Source: Phyllobacterium lublinensis (GTDB lineage: Bacteria; Pseudomonadota; Alphaproteobacteria; Rhizobiales; Rhizobiaceae). Taken from it: a stretch of 64,000 nt of DNA. The stretch is from assembly GCF_020164435.1 (NCBI RefSeq), contig NZ_JAIUDQ010000003.1, positions 186,001 to 250,000 on the forward strand, written 5' to 3'. Shown here piece by piece: positions 40,978 through 50,792 of the stretch. Position 1 is the first letter of the stretch. Every line of letters begins with the position of its first letter. Both the position numbers and the translations under genes were made by a program. Below the pieces are notes generated by a model. The model did no database searches and was not told where the DNA came from. It saw nothing but the letters and a program-made list of their open reading frames with translations.

Positions 40978-41589
40978 CTAGACCCGAATTCCCAGAGCGT
41001 TGAGATCGGCCCTGAGGGTTTGCGGGTCAATGAATTGTACCGATTGCCAGCCGGCTGCCTTGGCGCCGGCGACGTTTTTTGCGCTGTCATCGATGAAGAG
41101 TGTGACCGATGGCTCAAGGTCAAAGGCATCGACATGGTGGTCGTATATAGCCCTGTCGGGCTTGATCAGTCCAATATCGCCGGACACGGTGACACCGCGG
41201 CTTTCGGTAAGAAAGGGAAAGCGTTCCCAGGCCTCGCGCAACGTGTCCGACGCAAAATTCGTCAGCATTGTGACATCGTGTCCACCGGCGATCAGCTTGC
41301 GCATGATCTCCACACTGCCATCGATAGAATGCGTGATCATCTGATGCCAGTTCTTCCGGAAAGCCCGTATATGGTGCTCCCGATCAGGGAAGTCGGCAAT
41401 CAGCAGCGCCTCGGCGTCGGGCCATTTGCGGCCACGATCCTGCTCGATATTCCAGGCACTCGTGCACACATTGTCGAAGAACCATTTGCGTTCCTCGGCA
41501 TCGGGGATAACGCTGCGAAACGCTGCATCCGGATCATAATGAATAAGTACCTGACCGATGTCGAAAACAATATGCTTGACGGACGTCAT
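40978..41589 (-). CDS. HAD-IA hydrolase (YihX-like)
   Basis: HAD superfamily phosphatase of 203 aa. Motif I is IVFDIGQVLIHYDP with Asp10 as nucleophile; the +2 position is Gly, as in the YihX/epoxide-hydrolase N-domain group, not Asp. LTNFASDT supplies motif II, GLIKPDRAIYDHH motif III and FIDDSAKNVAGAKAAGW motif IV. The ATG overlaps the mutY stop by 4 bp (ATGA), so it is translated from the mutY transcript. Confidence 0.92.
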   Translation of the reverse strand: MTSVKHIVFDIGQVLIHYDPDAAFRSVIPDAEERKWFFDNVCTSAWNIEQDRGRKWPDAEALLIADFPDREHHIRAFRKNWHQMITHSIDGSVEIMRKLIAGGHDVTMLTNFASDTLREAWERFPFLTESRGVTVSGDIGLIKPDRAIYDHHVDAFDLEPSVTLFIDDSAKNVAGAKAAGWQSVQFIDPQTLRADLNALGIRV

Positions 41590-42665
41590 TCCACTTTCCT
41601 TGTCTTGGCGAATGCATGGGGAATGGCGGCAGCAATGGCTTTTTTCATGACGGTAGGCAATGCCTCATGCGCCAGTTTTTCAACTTTGACCCACCAGCCA
41701 TCCGGCCCGGGCTGTTTATCTACCCCATTTGCAGTGTAGATTTTGAGACGCAGTTCAAAATGAGTGAATACATGAGTGATACCGCCGACCGCTTTCCAGT
41801 TCGCGGGGAACGGTGCGGCTTCCATGCCGGTGCTTCCATCCAGACGGGCTGTCCATTGCGTCGTCGGTACCTCCGTCATGCCGCCCAGTAGCCCCTTTTC
41901 GGATCGACTGCGCAGATAGACCTCGTCGGTACTCGAAACAGCAACGTAAGCCGCACCGAGACGCACAGGCCGTTCCTTTTTGGGTGCCTTGACAGGGAAG
42001 AATTCAGGGTCAGTCGTCCGCAGTGCCGCGCAGTTGTCGTTAAGCGGGCAAATGATGCAGGTTGGACGTTTCGGAGTGCAGATTGTTGCCCCGAGATCCA
42101 TCATCGCTTGCGCAAAATCGCCTGGCCGACTGCTGGGGGTGAGCGCCTGCATCCTGGTTCGAATTGCCGGTTTTGCCGCGGGCAGGGGCGTCGCCAGCGC
42201 GTAAATCCGCGTCATCACACGTTCCACATTACCGTCGACGACGGCGTGGGGCAGATCAAAAGCAATAGAAGCGATGGCAGCGGCCGTATATTCACCAATA
42301 CCAGGCAAAGACTTCAAGCGGTCCACATCGGCCGGAAAATTCCCGCCGAAATCCCCGCAAACGATATCGGCACACTTTTTCAGGTTTCGGGCGCGTGAGT
42401 AATATCCAAGTCCTGCCCAGGCGCGCAGGACATCATCCAGATTCGCTGCGGCGAGATCGGTCACGGTGGGCCATTTCTCGACGAATGTGCGGAAATAAGG
42501 TTTCACCGCCTCGACCGTCGTCTGCTGAAGCATGATCTCGGAGAGCCACACCGGGTAAGGGTTGGGGATCACGCCTGCGAGGCGGTCGCGCGGCGAAATG
42601 CGCCATGGTAGAATCCGATGATGGGAATCATACCATTGAAGTAGGTTGACGGTTATCGGTTGCAT
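41586..42665 (-). CDS. mutY: A/G-specific adenine glycosylase
   Basis: Base-excision enzyme that removes adenine mispaired with 8-oxoguanine (359 aa). The catalytic set is present: Glu43 in SEIMLQQTT, the helix-hairpin-helix LKSLPGIGEYTAAAIAS and Asp144 in AVVDGNVERV. The [4Fe-4S] ligands are Cys196, 203, 206 and 212 in CTPKRPTCIICPLNDNC. A C-terminal NUDIX-like domain recognises 8-oxoG. The ATG at 42665 is chosen over a TTG 9 bp upstream. Confidence 0.97.
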   Translation of the reverse strand: MQPITVNLLQWYDSHHRILPWRISPRDRLAGVIPNPYPVWLSEIMLQQTTVEAVKPYFRTFVEKWPTVTDLAAANLDDVLRAWAGLGYYSRARNLKKCADIVCGDFGGNFPADVDRLKSLPGIGEYTAAAIASIAFDLPHAVVDGNVERVMTRIYALATPLPAAKPAIRTRMQALTPSSRPGDFAQAMMDLGATICTPKRPTCIICPLNDNCAALRTTDPEFFPVKAPKKERPVRLGAAYVAVSSTDEVYLRSRSEKGLLGGMTEVPTTQWTARLDGSTGMEAAPFPANWKAVGGITHVFTHFELRLKIYTANGVDKQPGPDGWWVKVEKLAHEALPTVMKKAIAAAIPHAFAKTRKVE

Positions 42666-42753
42666 CGGTTCCAAACTGCGCTACAGGGATGTGAAGCGAC
42701 TTGTTCGACAATAGCGACTACCACGTGAAATTCAGTAATATTCGGAATCCTCG

Positions 42754-44064
42754 ATGTTTCCAGACCAGTTGACCAAGGCGCTTATGCTCCCGACCCGGGG
42801 GCATTTTGTTGGAATCGATCGCAATAATCGCCTCTTCACATTCGTGTTTGCGCTTTTTCCGGGATTGCTGGCAAGCGGAACTTCGGTATCGCTCGTATGT
42901 GCCTTTCTCTGGGCGCTGATTTCACTCGTAACGAAGCGCTTTGCTTTCAAACTGACCGGACCGGACAAAATTGTCGCTTGGTGCGTCACATTCTATGTGC
43001 TCGTGACGGTCTTCTCTGTTGTGGTTCATCCCAATGTCGAGAATGGCGTCGGCTACATTCTAAAGATGATCCCCTTCCTTGCCATCTGGACGGTCATTCC
43101 GCGTCTGCGCGCCGGTCTTCCTGACCGGCTTTTGCCCTTTCTGATCACCGGCTCCGGTATCGGCATGATTGGTTCGCTCGTGTTCAGTCTCGTTCAGATC
43201 GCATTTTTTTCGTCTCGCGCCGAAGGGGGCGCAGGCAATGCCGCGGTTTTCGGATTGTTCACGGTATTGTTCGGCAGCATCTCACTCCTCAATGCACACT
43301 CGCCCAGCAGAGCCGAGCGTGCTCTCGCAATTGTCGGTTTCGCCTGCGGAATGGTATGCGCCTTGCTGTCCGGGACGCGCTCGGCCTGGCTGGTCATGCC
43401 ATTCCATTTTGTCATCCTCTATTGGTATCTGCGTGGACAATCGCTGCCGACAATCACCAATGTAGCGAAAGTTGTCGGCACCGTCCTCATTGTTGGCGTC
43501 GTTGCAATAGGGGCGATGAAGGTAACTGAACGCTATAACGCCCTGGAGACCGATCTAGTTCATCTGGACGAGCAACCGGAGAACATAAGTTCGTTAAAGG
43601 CGCGGCTTCTGCTCTGGACCGGGGCGAGACTGGCCTTCCTGGAATCGCCCATGATCGGTTACGGACCTCAGAACCGCATGTCCATTGTCAACCAGACATT
43701 GGACCGGCCGGCAGAAAAGCAACTGGCGTTCTCACACGTCCACAACGGATTCTTGAATGCTGCCGTCGACGGCGGCATTCTTGGCATTCTCGGCGTATTG
43801 GCGCTTTTGGCAGCGCCCATTATCGCCGCGCGGATGAAGGTGCCGGGTCCTGGTCGCGATTTCGCCACGGCCATCGCCCTGTTACTCGTCAGCGGATATG
43901 TGATTACGGGCATGTTTGGGATCATGTTCGGACATGATGCGACGGATGCAGTCTTTGTTTATCTCACTATCGTAATTTGCTGGATTGACGGAAAGTCAGC
44001 ATATGTGTCGATAGCGGACGTCGCCGGGCATGCTCGAACCGACGCGATTGCCTTGCACGCCTAG
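42754..44064 (+). CDS. O-antigen ligase family membrane protein
   Basis: Polytopic protein of 436 aa with roughly ten to twelve hydrophobic spans. It carries the Wzy/WaaL family hallmarks: LLSGTRSAWLVMPFHF around residue 207 and a periplasmic loop ending in HVHNGFLNAAVDGGILG (His near 329). Members ligate O-antigen to lipid A-core or polymerise surface polysaccharide; the two cannot be separated here. It is divergent from mutY and followed 45 bp later by an epimerase, together forming a small surface-polysaccharide cassette. Confidence 0.88.
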   Translation: MFPDQLTKALMLPTRGHFVGIDRNNRLFTFVFALFPGLLASGTSVSLVCAFLWALISLVTKRFAFKLTGPDKIVAWCVTFYVLVTVFSVVVHPNVENGVGYILKMIPFLAIWTVIPRLRAGLPDRLLPFLITGSGIGMIGSLVFSLVQIAFFSSRAEGGAGNAAVFGLFTVLFGSISLLNAHSPSRAERALAIVGFACGMVCALLSGTRSAWLVMPFHFVILYWYLRGQSLPTITNVAKVVGTVLIVGVVAIGAMKVTERYNALETDLVHLDEQPENISSLKARLLLWTGARLAFLESPMIGYGPQNRMSIVNQTLDRPAEKQLAFSHVHNGFLNAAVDGGILGILGVLALLAAPIIAARMKVPGPGRDFATAIALLLVSGYVITGMFGIMFGHDATDAVFVYLTIVICWIDGKSAYVSIADVAGHARTDAIALHA

Positions 44065-44109
44065 AAAGAGAACACTGAGGATCACAATCAGCATGAGATC
44101 AGGAATTTT

Positions 44110-45084
44110 ATGAAGTCCATTGTCACAGGAGCAGCAGGCTTCATCGGTTTTCACGTCGCCAAGCGTCTTGCTGACGAAGGCTTTGACGTGATCGCGATCG
44201 ATAATCTGAACGCTTACTATCCCGTGGCATTGAAGGAGACCCGCCTGTCTGCGCTGGATGGTCGCTCCAATATTCGCTTTGTCCGCGCCGATATTACCGA
44301 TCCCGCAGAGCTTGCCTCAGCGATTGCAGCGGATGCAGATGCCGATATCATTGTCCATCTCGCGGCTCAAGCTGGCGTGCGATACTCGGTCGAAAATCCT
44401 GCAGCCTATGTGGATGCCAATGTCCATGGCCAGGTAACAGTATTCGAGCAGGCCCGCAAAATGCCGAAGCGCCCGCCTGTGGTGTATGCCAGCTCTTCAT
44501 CGGTCTACGGTGCAAATACGAAAGTACCGTTTTCGGAAAGCGATCCGGTCGATCATCCGGTGTCTGTCTACGCTGCAACAAAGCGTTCGGCTGAACTCCT
44601 CGCGCACTCCTATCGGCATGTTCATAATCTTGCATCCACCGGATTGCGCTTCTTTACCGTTTACGGCCCTTACGGACGGCCGGATATGGCGCCCTGGCTT
44701 TTCACCGATGCCATTCTGAAGGGCGAGCCCATCAAGGTTTATAATCACGGACGGATGGAACGGGATTTCACGTTCATCAATGATATCGTCGACGGAGTGT
44801 TCGGCGCAGTGAGCCGGATTTTGGCACGGCCGCAAGACACGGCGCCAGTCTACAATCTTGGCAACAACAAGCCCGTTACGCTGATGCGTTTCATCGAAAT
44901 CATCGAGCAGGCGTGCGGCCGCGAAGCGATCAAACAGCTCGCCCCAATGCCGCCTGCCGATGTAGAACGTACCTATGCAGATATTGACCTTGCGTCCCGG
45001 GACCTTGGGTTTTCGCCGGCTACCTCGCTTGAGGATGGGCTACCTTTGTTCGTTGAATGGTTTCGCGGTTATAATGGCCGCTGA
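44110..45084 (+). CDS. UDP-glucuronate 4-epimerase-like NAD-dependent epimerase
   Basis: SDR-type nucleotide-sugar epimerase of 324 aa. The NAD-binding loop is VTGAAGFIGFHVAKRL, and the active-site YxxxK is in VYAATKRSAELLAH. RFFTVYGPYGRPDMAPWLF and GRMERDFTFINDIVDGVF strongly recall UDP-GlcA 4-epimerases (LpsL type) supplying UDP-galacturonate. Shine-Dalgarno AGGAA lies just upstream. It is paired with the ligase-like gene in a surface polysaccharide role. Confidence 0.9.
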   Translation: MKSIVTGAAGFIGFHVAKRLADEGFDVIAIDNLNAYYPVALKETRLSALDGRSNIRFVRADITDPAELASAIAADADADIIVHLAAQAGVRYSVENPAAYVDANVHGQVTVFEQARKMPKRPPVVYASSSSVYGANTKVPFSESDPVDHPVSVYAATKRSAELLAHSYRHVHNLASTGLRFFTVYGPYGRPDMAPWLFTDAILKGEPIKVYNHGRMERDFTFINDIVDGVFGAVSRILARPQDTAPVYNLGNNKPVTLMRFIEIIEQACGREAIKQLAPMPPADVERTYADIDLASRDLGFSPATSLEDGLPLFVEWFRGYNGR

Positions 45085-45109
45085 AATTGATTTGGAGCAG
45101 GATTGACGC

Positions 45110-45610
45110 ATGGCGGAGGACCGCAGCAGGATCGGTTTTCGGCCACTCGCCGATCCCGCGGCAGGGATCCTAGATCCTGTGCTGCGCAAACGGGCCGGGA
45201 TTACCATCGAGCTCGTTCAGGCCTGGGAAGAGGTGGTCGGTCCGGCACTGGGCGAGCAATCTCGTCCACTCAAGCTGTTATGGCCACGACGTGCCCATGA
45301 AGACGATCCATTTCAACCGGCGACGCTGGTGATCGCCTGCCAAGGGTTTACGGCAATGCGTGTACAACACGAAACTGGAGAAATCATCAGTCGCGTCAAC
45401 GCGTTTCTTGGCTTTGCCGCGGTTGGACGCATCAAGATCGAGCAGAAACCGGTATCGCAACCCTTGCCGAAGCGACGATCCTTGCCAAAGGTGGACGCCG
45501 CCACCGCTGACAAGATCAGCCGTACGGTTGAGCCTATCGAGGACGAGAGCCTGCGTGAGGCCCTTCACCGTCTCGGCCAGAGCATCCATGCCGAAAAGGT
45601 CAAACGGTGA
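45110..45610 (+). CDS. DUF721 (DciA-like) protein
   Basis: A 166-aa protein with the DUF721 core (EEVVGPALGEQSRPLKLLW and LVIACQGFTAMRVQHETGEI) followed by a Lys/Glu-rich tail ending LREALHRLGQSIHAEK. DUF721/DciA proteins in other bacteria load the replicative helicase DnaB, but this family member is only inferred to do so. It lies directly upstream of dsbA and smc, the usual order in rhizobia. Confidence 0.85.
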   Translation: MAEDRSRIGFRPLADPAAGILDPVLRKRAGITIELVQAWEEVVGPALGEQSRPLKLLWPRRAHEDDPFQPATLVIACQGFTAMRVQHETGEIISRVNAFLGFAAVGRIKIEQKPVSQPLPKRRSLPKVDAATADKISRTVEPIEDESLREALHRLGQSIHAEKVKR

Positions 45611-45749
45611 TTAAAACCTTGACGAACTTGGCGGGCCCGGATCACGAAAAATTCAAAGACAGAATGGATGGTCTGCCTTAAAGAGACTGGCATCAGGCTT
45701 TAACGAGTCACTGAAAGCATAATCAACACCACCGGAGACAGGTGACCTT

Positions 45750-46427
45750 ATGAACGAATTGCTGACCCGCAGGAAAATGCTGACACTTGCCGCCGTTTCG
45801 ACGGCCGCCATCGCCATGGCTGCGGGCGATCAGGCCTGGTCGCAGGAAGCTGCGAAGCCGGCGGCACCTCAACCGGCCGGCAAAGTCGATGAGGCAAAAT
45901 TGATGGCCGCGGGCTCGCTGAAGGACATGGTCCTGGGCAAACCCGAAGCGCCTGTGACAATCGTCGAATATGCGTCCATGACATGTCCGCATTGCGCGCA
46001 CTTTGCGACGACGACGCTGCCAGCAATCAAGGAAAAGTACATCGATACGGGCAAGGCGAAGTTGATCCTGCGCGAATTCCCCTTCGACCCGCGTGCCGCC
46101 GCAGCCTTCATGCTGGCTCGTTGCGCCCCGGAAGAACGCTATTACCCCTTGGTTGAAGTCCTGTTCAAACAACAGGAACAGTGGGCTGGCGCGGCAAATG
46201 CCGAGGAACCATTGCTTCAAATCTCCAAATTGGCAGGTTTTACACAGGAGTCCTTCAAGGCTTGCTTGACGAACCAAAAACTTCTGGATGATGTGAATGC
46301 AGTACGTGAGCGCGGTGCCAGCGAATTCGGAGTAAATGCAACTCCGACATTCTTCATCAACGGTACCAAATACTCGGGAGCCTTATCGGTTGACGAAATG
46401 TCAGCAGTTATCGACGGTCTGCTCTAG
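45750..46427 (+). CDS. DsbA-family thiol:disulfide oxidoreductase
   Basis: Periplasmic thioredoxin-fold protein of 225 aa. The N-terminus is a Tat-like leader with a twin arginine-type start (NELLTRRKMLTLAAVSTA) and Ala-rich region. The active site is CPHC (residues 79-82) in MTCPHCAHF, as in DsbA/BdbD types, with cis-Pro in VNATPTFFING. Substrates are unknown. It is the last gene before smc. Confidence 0.93.
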   Translation: MNELLTRRKMLTLAAVSTAAIAMAAGDQAWSQEAAKPAAPQPAGKVDEAKLMAAGSLKDMVLGKPEAPVTIVEYASMTCPHCAHFATTTLPAIKEKYIDTGKAKLILREFPFDPRAAAAFMLARCAPEERYYPLVEVLFKQQEQWAGAANAEEPLLQISKLAGFTQESFKACLTNQKLLDDVNAVRERGASEFGVNATPTFFINGTKYSGALSVDEMSAVIDGLL

Positions 46428-46514
46428 TAACTGCCACTCAAATTTCGGCGGGCGCTCAACCGCGTCCGCTTCCCGACCTTTCGAATGTGCGGTGTTTGGC
46501 GAGAAGGGCATCTG

Positions 46515-49500
46515 ATGCGCTTTACCAAACTCCGCCTTCTCGGCTTCAAATCCTTCGTAGAGCCTGCGGAATTCGTTATCGAGAGCGGATTGACAGGCGT
46601 CGTTGGCCCCAACGGATGCGGCAAGTCCAATCTGGTCGAGGCCTTGCGTTGGGTAATGGGGGAAAACTCCTACAAGAACATGCGTGCGTCCGGAATGGAC
46701 GATGTGATCTTTTCGGGATCCGGCACGCGCCCATCTCGCAACACGGCCGAGGTGACGCTGTTTCTCGACAACCAGGACCGCAGTGCCCCGTCAGCCTTCA
46801 ACAATTCCGACGAGCTTCAGGTCTCCCGCCGCATAGAACGTGAAGCCGGGTCTGTCTATCGCATCAACGGCAAGGATGCCCGCGCCAAGGATGTGCAATT
46901 ATTGTTTGCCGACCAGTCGACGGGAGCCCGTTCCCCCTCCATGGTGGGTCAGGGCCGCATCGGCGAACTTATTCAGGCCAAACCTCAGGCCCGCCGTGCC
47001 TTGCTGGAAGAAGCCGCGGGCATTTCCGGCCTGCACACGCGCCGCCACGAAGCCGAATTGCGGCTGCGCGCAGCGGAACAAAACCTTGAACGGCTCGAGG
47101 ATGTCGTCGGCGAACTTGAAACGCAGATCGAAAGCCTGAAGCGTCAATCGCGGCAGGCCAATCGCTTCAAGAGCCTTTCCGCCGATATCCGGCGATCAGA
47201 GGCGATTTTACTGCATCTGAAATGGTCGGTTGCCAAGGCTCAGGAGGGTGATGCGCAATCGGCATTGTCCATCGCGACCTCCGGCGTGGGTGATCAGGCC
47301 CAGCGGCAGATGAATGCTGCCAAGGAACAGGCGATTGGTGCCCACAAGCTCCCTGATTTGCGGGAGGCGGAGGCCAAGGCTGCGGCTGTCCTGCAGCGCC
47401 TGACGATTGCCCGCTCGCAGCTCAATGAGGAAGGAGAACGCATTCGCGTCCGTCAGTCGGAGCTTGAAAAGCGCCTCCTGCAATTTACTGCCGATATCGC
47501 GCGTGAAGAACAGATGGTGCGTGATAATGCTGATGTTTTGGCGCGCCTTGACGCTGAAGAGCGATCGCTCAACCAAGAAACTGCCAATGCCGGCGAACGC
47601 GAACTTGAAACCCGTGCCGAGTTTGAACGTGCGGACGCCAAGCTGAAGGAAAGCGAGGCTGCGCTGACCAAGCTCACTGCGGAACGGGCAGAGGCATCCG
47701 CAGAGCGTGCCCAAATCGAGCGCAATCTGCGCGAAAGCTCTGAGCGAAGGGATCGGCTCATCCGTCAGATTAGCGACGTTGAGCGGGACCTTTCCGGTGT
47801 CGCGGCCCAGATCGCCGCGCTGGCAGATCCGCAGGAAAAGCAGAGCCTCGTAGAAGCTGCGGAAGCAGCGCTCGACGAAGCGGAAGAGTCTGCCATGGCA
47901 GCCGAAGCCACCGTAGAAACCGCCCGCCAGCGGGAGGCAGAGCGTCGGCAACCACTGCAGGATGCGCGCAGCGAATTGGGGCGGATCGAGACCGAAGCGC
48001 GTACGCTTGCCAAGATGATCAATGTCGGTGGCTCCGACCTTTTCCCTGCCATCGTTGATGCGGTCAAGGTAGACAAGGGGTTTGAAGTTGCCTTGGGTGC
48101 TGCCTTGGGTGAGGACCTCGATGCGCCAACCGACAGTAGCGCTCCGGTATTCTGGGGCGACGTCGACGATGCGGACAGCGACCCGCAATTGCCGGGCAAC
48201 ATACGATCTCTTGCAGAGGTGGTTCGGGCGCCACGACAACTCGCGCGCCGACTTGCTCAAATCGGGCTGGTCGATGAGGGCGAGGGCGGCGCAGGCCTGC
48301 AGGCCTCACTGAAGCCGGGCCAGCGGCTCGTCAGCCGCTCCGGCGCGTTATGGCGCTGGGACGGTTATACGGCCAGCGCCGATGCCCCGACGCCCGCTGC
48401 ACAGCGCTTTGCTCAGAAGAACCGATTGGCGGAGCTTGACCTCGAAGTGATCGAGGCGACGAAACGACTGCGCGAAGCGGAAGCCGCCATTGCCGGTGCT
48501 GAAGCGGTCGTTCGACAGTCCGTAGAGACGGAACGCACGGCACGCGATCATTGGCGTGGCATGCAACGGGCTGTCAGCGATGCGCGCGAGGCATTGGCGG
48601 CAGCCGAGCGCGCCGCTGGGCAACTGTCCAGCCGGCGTGCCGCCCTGGTGGAGGGCCAGGCCAGGCTGGCCGAAACGCTCGAGGAGACCCAGGAACAGTT
48701 TGTCGATGCCCAGGCCCGGCTATCGGGCGCTGTCGACCTGCAGGAACTCCACGTCCAGCTGACAAACCTTGCCAGTGAGGTTGCGCTGGACCGCGCCACA
48801 TTGGCCGAGGCGCGCGCGGCCCATGACGGCCTTCGCCGGGAAGCAGAAAACCGCATTCGTCGGTTGGAATCGATCGGCCATGAACGCAAGAGCTGGATCG
48901 ATCGCGCGGATAATGCCGACCGGCAGATCAGGTCGCTTGCCGAGCGGCGGCTGGAGGCGGAGCGCGAGGCGGAAAATCTCGCCGATGCCCCTGAAGAAAT
49001 TGCCGAGCGCAACCGGATGCTGCTTTCGCAGCTGTCGGAAGCGGAGGCTCTGCGCAAGGATGCGGCCGACAGGCTTGCTGTCGCTGAAGCCAAACAGCAG
49101 GAGTTGGACCGCGCCGCTACGGATGCCATTCAGTCGCTTGCGACGGCGCGCGAGGGCAGGGCTCGCGCCGAGGAACGGCTGGCCGCTGCGCAGGAACGGC
49201 GCCAGGATGCGGAAACACGTATCGCCGAAGCGTTGAACTGTGCGCCGCACGAGGCCATGAAGCTGACAGGGATTGGCCCGAACGACCCGTTGCCCGACGT
49301 CGACGCGACGGAGCGCAATCTTGAACGTCTCAAGATAGAGCGCGAGCGTCTCGGTGCGGTCAACCTGCGTGCGGAAGAAGAGCAAGAAGAGCTGTCCGGC
49401 CGGCTTGAGGCAATTGTCAGCGAGCGCGAAGATATTATCGAGGCGGTAAAGAAGCTGCGCCAGGCCATTCAGAGCCTGAACCGCGAGGGACGCGAGCGCT

Positions 49501-49976
49501 TGCTGGCAGCATTCGAAGTGGTCAATGTCCAGTTCCAGCGCCTGTTCACGCATCTCTTCGGCGGTGGAACAGCCGAATTGCAGCTGATTGAATCAGACGA
49601 TCCTCTCGAAGCAGGTCTCGAAATTCTTGCAAGACCGCCCGGCAAGAAGCCGCAGACGATGACGCTTCTGTCGGGCGGCGAGCAGGCGCTCACGGCGATG
49701 GCGTTGATCTTCGCGGTGTTCCTGACCAATCCTGCTCCAATCTGCGTTCTCGACGAAGTGGATGCGCCGCTCGATGACCACAATGTCGAGCGCTTCTGCA
49801 ATCTCATGGATGAAATGGCTGCGTCCACGGATACGCGGTTTGTCGTCATCACGCACAATCCGATCACCATGGCGCGCATGAATCGCCTCTTTGGCGTGAC
49901 CATGGCTGAGCAGGGCGTCAGCCAGTTGGTTTCCGTCGATCTGCAAACGGCCGAACAATTGCGCGAGGCGAGCTAG
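46515..49976 (+). CDS. smc: Chromosome segregation protein SMC
   Basis: Condensin ATPase of 1153 aa. The Walker A motif GPNGCGKSNLVEAL is at 31-44, the signature LSGGEQALTAMAL near 1052 and Walker B ICVLDEVDAPLDDHN near 1077. Long alpha-helical coiled coils (about 160-500 and 660-1000) flank a hinge of about 510-650, which contains an FPAIVDAVKVDKGFEVALGA segment. The ATG at 46515 is chosen over an earlier in-frame start. ScpA/ScpB are not in the window. Confidence 0.98.
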   Translation: MRFTKLRLLGFKSFVEPAEFVIESGLTGVVGPNGCGKSNLVEALRWVMGENSYKNMRASGMDDVIFSGSGTRPSRNTAEVTLFLDNQDRSAPSAFNNSDELQVSRRIEREAGSVYRINGKDARAKDVQLLFADQSTGARSPSMVGQGRIGELIQAKPQARRALLEEAAGISGLHTRRHEAELRLRAAEQNLERLEDVVGELETQIESLKRQSRQANRFKSLSADIRRSEAILLHLKWSVAKAQEGDAQSALSIATSGVGDQAQRQMNAAKEQAIGAHKLPDLREAEAKAAAVLQRLTIARSQLNEEGERIRVRQSELEKRLLQFTADIAREEQMVRDNADVLARLDAEERSLNQETANAGERELETRAEFERADAKLKESEAALTKLTAERAEASAERAQIERNLRESSERRDRLIRQISDVERDLSGVAAQIAALADPQEKQSLVEAAEAALDEAEESAMAAEATVETARQREAERRQPLQDARSELGRIETEARTLAKMINVGGSDLFPAIVDAVKVDKGFEVALGAALGEDLDAPTDSSAPVFWGDVDDADSDPQLPGNIRSLAEVVRAPRQLARRLAQIGLVDEGEGGAGLQASLKPGQRLVSRSGALWRWDGYTASADAPTPAAQRFAQKNRLAELDLEVIEATKRLREAEAAIAGAEAVVRQSVETERTARDHWRGMQRAVSDAREALAAAERAAGQLSSRRAALVEGQARLAETLEETQEQFVDAQARLSGAVDLQELHVQLTNLASEVALDRATLAEARAAHDGLRREAENRIRRLESIGHERKSWIDRADNADRQIRSLAERRLEAEREAENLADAPEEIAERNRMLLSQLSEAEALRKDAADRLAVAEAKQQELDRAATDAIQSLATAREGRARAEERLAAAQERRQDAETRIAEALNCAPHEAMKLTGIGPNDPLPDVDATERNLERLKIERERLGAVNLRAEEEQEELSGRLEAIVSEREDIIEAVKKLRQAIQSLNREGRERLLAAFEVVNVQFQRLFTHLFGGGTAELQLIESDDPLEAGLEILARPPGKKPQTMTLLSGGEQALTAMALIFAVFLTNPAPICVLDEVDAPLDDHNVERFCNLMDEMAASTDTRFVVITHNPITMARMNRLFGVTMAEQGVSQLVSVDLQTAEQLREAS

Positions 49977-50109
49977 AGCCAGACGTTCGCCGTTTGAGCA
50001 GATCCACGCTTGCTGCCACCAGATGCGCCCCTGGTCTTTCGTGATTGACGGATTGCTGGCGTTGAGCTCACCGTTGCTGCCGCAACTGATATGTCGGAGG
50101 AACTCTCGA

Positions 50110-50781
50110 ATGCGTATACCCGTTACGCTCGCGGCGTTCATTTTCGTAACGTTGGCAACCTTGCTGGCAGGAGCAACTGGACAGAACATGCGTGAAGCAC
50201 GATTGCATCAGGCCGCTGCGGAAGGCGACGTTACGACCATAAGGCAACTCCTTGCCGCCGGGGCCAAGATCAACGCCCGCGACTCGCAGGGGCGCACGGC
50301 GCTCCTCGTCGCAACGCAGGAAAACGATGTCGCCACAGCCACGGCACTGATCGACGCGGGCGCCGACGTCAATGCCAAGGACAACATCAAAGACAGCCCT
50401 TACCTCTACGCAGGTGCGCGTGGCCATCTCGAGATTCTCAAGCTTACACTCTCTCACGGCGCTGATCTGAAGAGCACGAACCGCTACGGTGGAACGGCTC
50501 TTATTCCAGCGTCCGAACGAGGTCATGTCGAAACCGTGCGCACGCTGATCAAGGCGGGCGTCGAGGTCGATCACGTTAACAATCTCGGCTGGACGGCCCT
50601 CCTCGAAGCGATCATCCTTAGCGACGGTGGAGAACGGCATCAGAAGATCGTCCAGGCTCTGGTCGATGCGAAGGCGAACGTCAATCTTGCCGATGGCGAG
50701 GGAGTTTCCCCGCTCCAGCATGCACGCAGCCGCGGGTACCAAGAGATCGAACGAATACTGGTTGCCGCCGGCGCGAGATGA
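50110..50781 (+). CDS. Exported ankyrin-repeat protein
   Basis: A 223-aa protein with a signal peptide (1-23, ending AGATG) and about five ankyrin repeats (ARLHQAAAEGDVTTIRQLLAAG, NARDSQGRTALLVATQENDV and later ones). Ankyrin repeats mediate protein binding; the partner is unknown. A strong GGAGG lies upstream. Its stop overlaps an ATG (ATGA) of the nucleoside deaminase, hinting at translational coupling. Confidence 0.9.
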   Translation: MRIPVTLAAFIFVTLATLLAGATGQNMREARLHQAAAEGDVTTIRQLLAAGAKINARDSQGRTALLVATQENDVATATALIDAGADVNAKDNIKDSPYLYAGARGHLEILKLTLSHGADLKSTNRYGGTALIPASERGHVETVRTLIKAGVEVDHVNNLGWTALLEAIILSDGGERHQKIVQALVDAKANVNLADGEGVSPLQHARSRGYQEIERILVAAGAR

Positions 50782-50792
50782 GGGAGATCGGC

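Noticed and set aside
47208..48260. 350-codon frame antisense to smc
   Set aside because: Typical shadow frame in high-GC coding DNA; the SMC protein explains the region fully.
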